Of a stretch of 64,000 bases of DNA, positions 1 to 6,634 are shown piece after piece. The notes under the pieces were generated by a model, which worked only from the letters and a program-made list of their open reading frames with translations, did no database searches and was not told the origin of the DNA. The stretch is taken from positions 1,922,001 through 1,986,000 of the forward strand of contig NZ_CP028913.1 of assembly GCF_003070885.1 (NCBI RefSeq), given 5' to 3'. Made by a program: the position numbers and the translations under genes. Source of the stretch: Agromyces badenianii (GTDB taxonomy: Bacteria; Actinomycetota; Actinomycetes; Actinomycetales; Microbacteriaceae). Each line of letters opens with the position of its first letter. Position 1 is the first letter of the stretch.

Positions 1-160
1 CGAAGATGAGCGCGAGCACGACGTAGAAGACGACCCAGAGCGTCGATTCCTTGATCGACGGCACGTGAGGCCGCTTCAATACGAGCAGGAGATCGGCGAC
101 GAGGATCAAGGTCAGGATGACGAGGGATCCGACTTCGAACCAGACGGGGAGATCGAGCAC
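1..160 (-). CDS. TerC-family integral membrane protein, N-terminal part only
   Basis: The gene runs off the left edge, so only about 53 N-terminal residues are visible. They give one hydrophobic helix (about residues 8-26), a short loop with KRPH, and the start of a second helix, as in the amino end of TerC-family (tellurium resistance/Alx-like) proteins. TerC proteins are polytopic and some members export manganese. GTG at 160 is chosen because GAAAGG lies 6 bases upstream. The leader carries a probable yybP-ykoY element, which often precedes terC/alx genes and supports the call. The family is fairly sure from the fragment; the exact substrate is not shown. Confidence 0.72.
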   Translation of the reverse strand, partial: MLDLPVWFEVGSLVILTLILVADLLLVLKRPHVPSIKESTLWVVFYVVLALIF

Positions 161-166
161 GTTGTG

Positions 167-202
167 CCTTTCGGAGTATGCGGGGACGACGGAATCCGAA
201 AG
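167..202 (-). promoter_or_regulatory. RBS-masking hairpin (riboswitch expression platform)
   Basis: CTTTCGGA (202-195), the 3' strand of the riboswitch P1 helix, is perfectly complementary over 8 bases to TCCGAAAG (175-168). The latter contains the GAAAGG ribosome binding site of the terC GTG start at 160. P1 formation and RBS masking are therefore mutually exclusive, which predicts translational ON control by ligand. The pairing is seen directly; the switching is inferred. Confidence 0.55.
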
Positions 203-311
203 TCTCTCCCCCTGCGTGCACAGGTCCCACGCCCGGAGCGGCGACGACGGCGCTCGTACTGACGATCGTGGGTCGAGGCCGGGCCTCGCGGGATACTCCC
301 CTTCGCTTCCG
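190..311 (-). promoter_or_regulatory. Probable yybP-ykoY (manganese) riboswitch ahead of terC
   Basis: On the minus strand this leader has the hallmark GGGGAGTA (301-294) near the 5' end and GAGACTTTCGGA (206-195) near the 3' end, which frame the yybP-ykoY aptamer. The outer helix can form between CGGAA-GCGAAG (311-301) and CTTTCGGATTCCG (202-190), with a small internal loop and bulge. The class senses Mn2+ and is known to control terC/alx and mntP genes. Consensus elements, pairing and the TerC gene downstream agree, but no covariance model was run. Confidence 0.68.
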
Positions 312-411
312 AGAGTCTAGTCGAAACGGCCGTGCGACCGGGCGCACCCGGGCGCAGGCTTCTGTTCCGTTCGCGCCCGTAGAATCGTGGTCCGCACGAG
401 AAGGAGCGCCA

Positions 412-1107
412 GTGAGCCCCACACCACCCGTCCGCCAGTACCGTCCCTCCCCGGGTTCCGCCCTCGTCGGGTATGCGATCTTCGCGAGCCGCTGGCTGCA
501 GGCACCGCTCTACCTCGGCCTGATCGTCGCGCAGGCGATCTACGTCGTCGTCTTCATGGTCGAGTTGTGGCACCTCGGCGAGGGGGTGATCGCGCATCCC
601 GAGAAGATCGAGGAGGCCGACATCATGCTCGCCGTGCTCGGGCTCATCGATGTCGTGATGATCGCGAACCTGCTCATCATGGTGATCATCGGCGGCTACG
701 AGACCTTCGTCTCGCGCATCAACGTCGACGGCCACCCCGACCAGCCGGAGTGGCTCTCGCACGTGAACGCCAACGTGCTGAAGGTCAAGCTTGCGATGGC
801 CATCATCGGCATCTCGTCGATCCACCTGTTGAAGACCTTCATCGAGGTCGGCGACATGACCGACGGCGTCGCGAAGGGCACGGAGACCGGCCAGGACTAC
901 AGCTCGGAGGGTGTCATGTGGCAGGTCATCATCCACACCGTCTTCATCCTCTCGGCGCTCGCGCTCGCATGGATCGACCGGATGTCGTACCACAAGGTCG
1001 CGCCGCACGAGGTGCACGACGGCGTCGCCGTCGCCTATCCCGACGCCCGCTCGGGCCTCGGCGGCACCGAGGCGCCGGAATTCGCCGACACCGACGCGCG
1101 CCACTGA
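412..1107 (+). CDS. YqhA-family (UPF0114-like) membrane protein
   Basis: A 231-residue protein with four predicted membrane helices (about 31-50, 71-93, 123-141 and 179-197) and short polar ends, matching the layout of YqhA/UPF0114 proteins. The FVSRINVDGHPDQPEW loop after helix 2 is typical of the family. The role of the family is not established. The start is GTG at 412, with AAGGAG at 401-406; longer in-frame starts from 178 overlap the riboswitch region on the other strand and lack an RBS. It is divergent from terC, and a strong bidirectional terminator follows at 1219-1246. The C-terminal 30 residues are soluble and Asp/Ala rich. Confidence 0.8.
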   Translation: MSPTPPVRQYRPSPGSALVGYAIFASRWLQAPLYLGLIVAQAIYVVVFMVELWHLGEGVIAHPEKIEEADIMLAVLGLIDVVMIANLLIMVIIGGYETFVSRINVDGHPDQPEWLSHVNANVLKVKLAMAIIGISSIHLLKTFIEVGDMTDGVAKGTETGQDYSSEGVMWQVIIHTVFILSALALAWIDRMSYHKVAPHEVHDGVAVAYPDARSGLGGTEAPEFADTDARH

Positions 1108-1218
1108 CGGCAGCGCGGTGCGGCATCGATCGGGATGCCGCACCGCGCCGCAGACCTGGCGCGCTCCAACGCAGAAGGGCGCACCGCGCCAGATGCACCG
1201 ATCGACGCCGGAAACGCC

Positions 1219-1246
1219 GAAAGCCCTCGCAGAAGCGAGGGCTTTC
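1219..1246. terminator. Bidirectional terminator hairpin
   Basis: A perfect 12-bp stem, GAAAGCCCTCGC (1219-1230) with GCGAGGGCTTTC (1235-1246), closed by an AGAA loop, lies between the YqhA-like gene and the oppositely oriented tRNA-Glu. The A and T ends of the stem give a short T run in either direction. Confidence 0.75.
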
Positions 1247-1271
1247 AGGTGGTTGTCGCATGTCACATGCG

Positions 1272-1344
1272 TGACCCCAGCGGGATTTGAACCCGCGCTG
1301 CCGCCGTGAGAGGGCGGTGTCCTAGGCCGCTAAACGATGGGGCC
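1272..1344 (-). tRNA. tRNA-Glu (CTC)
   Basis: A 73-nt cloverleaf on the minus strand. Acceptor GGCCCCA pairs with TGGGGTC, the anticodon loop CTCTCAC has CTC at its centre, and the T arm carries GGTTCAAATCC. The CCA end is not encoded (CGC follows). It reads GAG codons, dominant in high-GC genes. The lipid kinase gene lies upstream on the same strand. Confidence 0.95.
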
Positions 1345-1443
1345 GAATCGACAACTTGAAGAGTATGACACAGCTTCGGGGCCGCTGCAAAATCGAGGCC
1401 GACGCCGCATCCACCGCCTGAAGCCACTCGCCGATCGACCCGT

Positions 1444-2346
1444 TCAGACGAACACGGAAAGCGCCCCGGGCACGATCTCGACGTCGATCGGCAGCGACCC
1501 GATGCGCTCACCGTCGGCGTACGCGATGATGTCGTCGGCCTCGATGCGCACCTCGCGTGCGGTGAGGAACTCGACGGCCGGATGGTCGGAGTGCCGGCCC
1601 GCGAACACCTTCGGGAACACCGCGACGAGCCGCGCCCGCGAGAGCGGATGCACGATGAACACGTCGAGCAGGCCATCGCCGAGGTCGGCGTGCGGCACGA
1701 TGCGCATGCCGCCGCCGAGCGAGGAGTTGTTGGCCACGGAGACGAGCATCGCCCGTTGCTCGCGGCGCACCCCGTCGACGGTGATGGTGTAGCGGCGCGG
1801 GCGGAAGGTGATGAGCTCGCGCACCATGGCGAGCGTGTATCGGCTCGGCCCTCTCGGACGCGTCATCCGGTTCGCCCGTTCGTTGACGACGGCGTCGAAG
1901 CCGGTCGAGACGACCGACGCGAACCAGGTGCGCAAGGCCCCGTGCCGGATGAGTCCGGCATCGATACGTCGAGGCTCACGACCGAGCGCCTCCACGAGCG
2001 CGTCGGTCGCCGCTGCCGGGTCGTCGTGCGGCAGTCCGAGGCCGCGCGCGAGGTCGTTGCCCGTGCCGGCGGCCACGATGCCGAGCGGCACGCCGGTGCC
2101 CGCGAGCAGGTTCACGCCGAGCGACACCATGCCGTCGCCGCCGACCACGACCAGCCCATCGGTGCCGAGTTCGAACGCCGACTCGGCTTCGCGGCGGAGC
2201 AGTTCGAAGTTCGCCTCGCGTAGCACCGACACCTCGTACCCCTCGCGCATCAACCGCTCGGTCACGGCCGGGCCGACCGCGCGGTTGCGCCCGAACGACG
2301 CCGCGGGATTGATCGCGACGAGGAGCCGCCTTGGAGCGCTGGGCAT
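1444..2346 (-). CDS. Diacylglycerol kinase / lipid kinase family protein
   Basis: A 300-residue member of the DAGK catalytic-domain family (YegS/DgkB/LCB5 type), which uses ATP to phosphorylate a lipid such as diacylglycerol at the inner membrane face. Visible marks are NPAA at 13-16, the nucleotide-binding GGDG at 69-72 (followed by M where many members have T) and GTGNDLA at 94-100. The length is usual for the bacterial soluble enzymes. ATG at 2346 is preferred because the domain begins right after it; the 25 extra upstream codons would run into the divergent gene's promoter region. The SD is weak. The lipid substrate cannot be told from sequence. Confidence 0.85.
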   Translation of the reverse strand: MPSAPRRLLVAINPAASFGRNRAVGPAVTERLMREGYEVSVLREANFELLRREAESAFELGTDGLVVVGGDGMVSLGVNLLAGTGVPLGIVAAGTGNDLARGLGLPHDDPAAATDALVEALGREPRRIDAGLIRHGALRTWFASVVSTGFDAVVNERANRMTRPRGPSRYTLAMVRELITFRPRRYTITVDGVRREQRAMLVSVANNSSLGGGMRIVPHADLGDGLLDVFIVHPLSRARLVAVFPKVFAGRHSDHPAVEFLTAREVRIEADDIIAYADGERIGSLPIDVEIVPGALSVFV

Positions 2347-2407
2347 GCAGCGATTCTGGCAGGCCCGCCGCTTGCGCACCGACCACGCGCGGGTGTTGGC
2401 TCGGAGC

Positions 2408-3043
2408 ATGCGCCTCACCAAGCTCGAACACGCCGCGCTCGTCGTCGATGACTCCGGCGACAGGCTCTACGTCGATCCCGGCAAGTTCACGACGCCGATC
2501 ACCGAGTCGGGGGGCGCGATCGCCGTCGTCATCACCCACCAGCACGATGATCACTGGACGCCGGAGCAGCTCGCCCGCATCGTCGAGGCCAACCCCGAGG
2601 TGCGCATCTTCGGACCGGCAGGCGTCGCCTTGGCGGCCGCCGATTTCCCCGTCGAAACCGTCTCGGCCGGGGACACGGTCGAAGTCGGGCCGTTCCGGCT
2701 GCGATTCTTCGGCGGGCGACACGCGGTGATCCACGCGTCGATCCCCGTGATCGACAACCTCGGCGTGCTCGTGAACGACGCCCTCTACTACGGCGGCGAT
2801 TCGCTCATCCTCCCCGACGTGACCGTCGACGTGCTCGCGGCCCCGGTCGGCGCACCGTGGATGAAGACGAGCGAGGCGATGGACTACGTCATCGGCGTCG
2901 CCCCGCGGCGCGCCTTCCCGACCCACGAGATGCTGCTCTCGCGTGCCGGAAAGGATCTCTTCAACACCCGGCTGAAGTGGGCGACGGAACAGGGCGGTGG
3001 CGAGTACCTCCCGCTCGAGCCGGGCGACACGCTCGACTTCTGA
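2408..3043 (+). CDS. Metallo-beta-lactamase-fold hydrolase
   Basis: A 211-residue MBL-fold protein. The metal-binding HQHDDH occupies residues 44-49, after a strand ending in VVIT, and a second conserved His follows in the GGRHAVIH stretch. This is the compact UlaG/YtnP-like form of the fold, acting on an ester, lactone or nucleotide substrate that cannot be deduced. The start is ATG at 2408, 61 bases from the divergent lipid kinase start, so the two may share a control region. It converges with the serine hydrolase gene and abuts its stop directly. Confidence 0.82.
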   Translation: MRLTKLEHAALVVDDSGDRLYVDPGKFTTPITESGGAIAVVITHQHDDHWTPEQLARIVEANPEVRIFGPAGVALAAADFPVETVSAGDTVEVGPFRLRFFGGRHAVIHASIPVIDNLGVLVNDALYYGGDSLILPDVTVDVLAAPVGAPWMKTSEAMDYVIGVAPRRAFPTHEMLLSRAGKDLFNTRLKWATEQGGGEYLPLEPGDTLDF

Positions 3044-4534
3044 TCAGGCTCCGGATGCCGCTGAACCCTCGACCTTCACGGTGAAGGCCTGCGCCCGCGG
3101 GGCCGCGAGCGGAGTCATCCGCACTTCGACGCGGAGTCGCCCCGATGCGCCGGCGAGGAACCACACAAGGTGGTCCGGGGAGTCGCACCTCGCGTCGACT
3201 GGGGTCGCGCTCTCCGCCGTGCGCCCGCCGACGGCGAGCCACGCAGCCTCGATGGCTGTGCGGCGCTCCTCGAACGGAACATCGAGCGGCACGTTCGTCG
3301 CGAGCACCGCCGACGCAGTGGCATCCGACCAGTCGACGACGAGCCTGCTGAGAGCGACGGATGCCTCCACCGTCTCGGGCCACGGCACCGGCGCGGGTGT
3401 GACGGGGCTTCGCCGCTCGGCCGCCGCCAGCACGAGTCGGAGCGCCTGCTCCGCCCCTTGCGAGACCTTCGCGTACGTCGCGTTCTCGAGTGCGACGACG
3501 CCGAGCCCCGACGCCGTGTGCCAGCGCATGTGCGCGCTGAACCCGGGATAGCCGCCCGAGTGCGATGCGATGGGGCCGAACCGCTCGTCGTGCTCGACGA
3601 ACAGGCCGAAGCCGTACCCGGAGACGAGCGGAAGCACTGCTGCCGGTTCGACGGGCGGCGCCGGAGTGCCGTTCGCCGGCGCAGCGCTCGGCCGCTTGGC
3701 GGCGACCCGCATGAGCTGCTGCATCTCGCGCCGGCTCGCGGAACCGAGCGGGCCGCGCTCATCACCCGCCCAGGCCGCGGCGAGCCATCCCGCCCACTCG
3801 GCCAAGCTCCTCGCCGAGGCGAAGAGCCCGCCGATGGCGGAGAACACGCCAGGTCCGGTGAACGGAAGCGCGCGCCATCCCTCGCCATCGGCCCGCCGAT
3901 AGCCCGTCGCCACCGCCGCCCCCTCGTCGCCGGGTCGCTCGAAGTGCATGTCGAGGCCGAGCGGTTCGATGAATTCGCGCGAGACGAATTCCGTGAACGC
4001 CATGCCCGCCACGCGCTCGACGACCTGACCGAGCACGGCGTAGCCGAGGTTCGAGTACTCGAACGCGGTGCCGGGCACGGAGGTGCAACGGACGCCCGCG
4101 GTGAGCAGCGCGCGGAACGCCTCACGCGTCATCGACTCCTCGCGATCGGCCCACGGGTCGTCGGTGGGCAGCCCGCCCGACATCGTCATGAGCATGCGCA
4201 AGGTCGGCGCGACGTCGAAGCCGCCGGGCACCTCGGGCGAGAACTCGGGCACGAACGAGCGCGCGGGGCGGTCGAGATCGAGGAGCCCTCGATCGCGGAG
4301 CAGGATCAGCGCCGCGGCGGTGAAGCTCTTCGTGCAACTCGCGATGCGGAAGAGCGTCTCGGGGCCGGCGGATGATCCGCCCACTCCCCCGAGTTCGGCA
4401 TCACCCGAGCAGCCTGCGGCCACCACACCGCCGCGGTCGAACACCGCCCAACTCGAGCCGGGCGCGGTGCCCGCGGCGAGGCGCCCGGTGAAGACCGCCT
4501 CCACGGCCTGGATGGTGTCCGCGGCGACGGTCAT
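3044..4534 (-). CDS. Serine beta-lactamase / penicillin-binding-like hydrolase
   Basis: A 496-residue protein of the class C beta-lactamase/esterase superfamily. The nucleophile motif SCTK is at 66-69, the YSN triad at 160-162 and the third box HSGG at 325-328, all correctly spaced. About 100 further C-terminal residues form an extra domain seen in many actinobacterial members. No signal peptide is seen, so a cytoplasmic esterase or peptidase is as likely as a beta-lactamase. ATG at 4534 is chosen for the GGGAGG six bases upstream. It is divergent from the heptad-repeat gene across a 372-base gap. Confidence 0.82.
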   Translation of the reverse strand: MTVAADTIQAVEAVFTGRLAAGTAPGSSWAVFDRGGVVAAGCSGDAELGGVGGSSAGPETLFRIASCTKSFTAAALILLRDRGLLDLDRPARSFVPEFSPEVPGGFDVAPTLRMLMTMSGGLPTDDPWADREESMTREAFRALLTAGVRCTSVPGTAFEYSNLGYAVLGQVVERVAGMAFTEFVSREFIEPLGLDMHFERPGDEGAAVATGYRRADGEGWRALPFTGPGVFSAIGGLFASARSLAEWAGWLAAAWAGDERGPLGSASRREMQQLMRVAAKRPSAAPANGTPAPPVEPAAVLPLVSGYGFGLFVEHDERFGPIASHSGGYPGFSAHMRWHTASGLGVVALENATYAKVSQGAEQALRLVLAAAERRSPVTPAPVPWPETVEASVALSRLVVDWSDATASAVLATNVPLDVPFEERRTAIEAAWLAVGGRTAESATPVDARCDSPDHLVWFLAGASGRLRVEVRMTPLAAPRAQAFTVKVEGSAASGA

Positions 4535-4906
4535 GTGCCTCCCTCGTGATCCACCCGCCGGCGCGGGCCGCAACCAGCGTACAAGTCGGAGGTTTGATAC
4601 GAGGATGCCCCGTGCGCCTGTAGCTCGCCCACAAGGAACGCCGGCGGCGATCTGATTCTGTTGGCGGTTTGCACACATCTTCTGCGGCATCCATTGACGA
4701 AATCTCGACCGCTGGTACGTTCATGACACTTCGCGGATGTTCTGCTCATCCGATCATGCCAACGCCGGCATTCTCGGGTGCGCGAACTTCCTCGCCGTAT
4801 GCGCCGGCTCACCCGCACCGACGCTCGGCGGACGACCATCGCACCGGTCGTGAACCCACCCCCACCCCGGCACGCACTGTCGCGCGCCCGCACCTCTGGA
4901 GTCTCA
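4535..4906. other. 372-base intergenic region between divergent genes
   Basis: The stretch holds no convincing gene; ORFs in it are short and lack codon bias. It is less GC-rich than its neighbours around 4590-4740, consistent with two divergent promoters, of which only the rightward one (4694-4721) is recognisable. The upstream extension of the 4907 reading frame, rich in Pro and Arg, is judged untranslated. Confidence 0.5.
4694..4721 (+). promoter_or_regulatory. Possible vegetative promoter for the heptad-repeat gene
   Basis: TTGACG (4694-4699) and TACGTT (4716-4721), separated by 16 bases, resemble a housekeeping -35/-10 pair. They lie in the A/T-richer part of the gap, about 185 bases before the ATG at 4907, leaving a long leader. 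Based on hexamer match only. Confidence 0.35.
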
Positions 4907-6592
4907 ATGTCGAGAATCGAACCCGAATCAGAGCACCGCCACGGCGTCGGGCTCAAGATCACCGTCGTCGTGCTCGCCCTCGCACTCGCGACGATGACCA
5001 CGCTCTTCCTGCTCACGACCGGGAAACTGGCCGGCGGTGCGGATCAGCTCTCATCGGGTGCTTCACGCGCAGACGATGGCTCGTCCCGACTCTCCGTCGG
5101 CGCGACCACCCTCGCCGACGGCGCAGCCGACCTCACCGACGGCGCAACCCGTGCCGCCGGTGGCGCCGAGAAGGTCTCGGCGGGTGCCGGTTCGGCGGCC
5201 GAGGGTGCGGAGCGGCTCCGACTCGGCGCGGCGAAGGCCGCGACCGGCGCAGCGACCGTGGCCGATGGAGCGGCATTGAGCGCGAACGGCGCCGCCGAGC
5301 TCGCCGCGGGTGCCGACAAGGCCGCAACGGGATCGGTCGGCATCTCCGACGGCATCACCCGCGCGGCGGCCGGCGCCGCTGAGGTGCAGAGCGGTGCATC
5401 GCAGATCTCCGCCGCGAACGGCGAGATCGCCGGCAAGTCGTCCCTGCTCAGCGCCGGTGCGCGCGCGGTGGCAGTCGGAGCCGCGACGGTCCGCGACGGG
5501 GTGCGTGCAGCCGACGACGGCGCAGCGGCAGTGGCCGCCGGTGCGGTCGATGTGCAAGCGGGCGCCGACCAGGTCGAGGCAGGCCTCAATACCCTCAAGC
5601 CCGGGTTGGACGCCATGAACGCGGGGGCATCGGGACTCGCTGCCGGTACGGCGTCGCTGCAGGGCGGCGCCGCCGACCTCGCCTCCGCGAACACCGCCCT
5701 CGCCGCCGGGCTCACGACTCTGCGGGCCCAGCTCGCCGCAGGCGGGGCGTCGGCCGAGCTGCTCGGCGCTGTCGACCAGCTGCTCGGCGGTGCGTCCGCT
5801 GCCGCGTCAGGGGCGGGCGGCCTCTCGGCAGGCGCGAAGAGCGCGGCCGAAGGAGCCGCGACGCTCGAACGGGGTGTGAAGGCGGCGCACGGCGGGGTGT
5901 TCGCGCTCGCCGCAGGCGCCTCGGAGCTCTCAGCTGGCGCGGATGAGCTCGCCGCGGGCACCGCGGAGCTCAGCACGGGGATCGGGCCGCTCACCGCCGG
6001 TGCCACGACCCTCGCCGACAAGACCGTCACCCTCGCGGCCGGCAACAGCCTGCTCGCGGGCGGAGCCGCGACGCTGTTCTCGAAGACCGGTGAGCTCGTG
6101 GTCGGCACCGCCCGACTGGGCGACGGCACCGCGACGCTCGACCAGCGTGTCGACGAATTGGTCGCCGGCACACAGAAGGTCGCCGTCGGTGCCACGAGCC
6201 TGTCCTCGGGAGCCGATCGTCTCTCGGTGGGAGCGAGCGAGCTTTCTGCCGGCACCAACGAGTTGGGTGTCGGCGCGGCGAACCTCGCGGCGGGCACCGG
6301 GACCCTTCAGCGCGGTGCATCCGAACTCGCCACCGGCACCACCGACCTCGCCGACGGGTCGAAGCAACTCGCCGGTGGTGCATCCGAGCTCGCCGACGGC
6401 GCGGGCGAACTGAACGACGGAACGGCTCAGCTCGCCGACGGGAGCGCAACGCTCGCCACCGGCGCCGCGGGCGTCTCCCCTGCGACCCTGCTGCCGTGGC
6501 TGTTCGTCGTGCTCGGACTCGGCGCCGCAGCGATCGCCGGTTGGGTCACGCACCGCGTGCGGTTCGCACGACGGGAGATGGTCGCCGCCTGA
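4907..6592 (+). CDS. Membrane-anchored heptad-repeat protein (YhgE-type stalk without transporter domain)
   Basis: A 561-residue protein. After a short charged N-tail comes a membrane helix (about 15-37), then close to 490 residues of 7-residue repeats of the form L-x-x-G-A-x-x, then a second membrane helix (about 528-549) and a basic tail. The repeat is the X-X-X-Leu-X-X-Gly heptad found as a stalk in YhgE/Pip-type proteins, and a true YhgE protein with the same repeat is encoded at 32824-34767. Here the ABC-2-like membrane domain is absent, leaving a bare stalk fixed to the membrane at both ends. Both tails should be cytoplasmic and the stalk outside. ATG at 4907 has TGGAG six bases upstream. 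Function unknown. Confidence 0.8.
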   Translation: MSRIEPESEHRHGVGLKITVVVLALALATMTTLFLLTTGKLAGGADQLSSGASRADDGSSRLSVGATTLADGAADLTDGATRAAGGAEKVSAGAGSAAEGAERLRLGAAKAATGAATVADGAALSANGAAELAAGADKAATGSVGISDGITRAAAGAAEVQSGASQISAANGEIAGKSSLLSAGARAVAVGAATVRDGVRAADDGAAAVAAGAVDVQAGADQVEAGLNTLKPGLDAMNAGASGLAAGTASLQGGAADLASANTALAAGLTTLRAQLAAGGASAELLGAVDQLLGGASAAASGAGGLSAGAKSAAEGAATLERGVKAAHGGVFALAAGASELSAGADELAAGTAELSTGIGPLTAGATTLADKTVTLAAGNSLLAGGAATLFSKTGELVVGTARLGDGTATLDQRVDELVAGTQKVAVGATSLSSGADRLSVGASELSAGTNELGVGAANLAAGTGTLQRGASELATGTTDLADGSKQLAGGASELADGAGELNDGTAQLADGSATLATGAAGVSPATLLPWLFVVLGLGAAAIAGWVTHRVRFARREMVAA

Positions 6593-6634
6593 CGGGTGCG
6601 GCGAGTGCCGCTGGGCGGCGGCCCTGGTCGCCGC

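Noticed and set aside
3044..4534. Calling the serine hydrolase an antibiotic resistance beta-lactamase
   Set aside because: The motifs fit the wider serine hydrolase family, no signal peptide is seen and many actinobacterial members are esterases or peptidases.
5044..6297. A 417-codon antisense frame in the heptad-repeat gene, with a regular Ala/Pro/Ser pattern
   Set aside because: The pattern mirrors the periodic sense repeat; no SD or start support and no domain.
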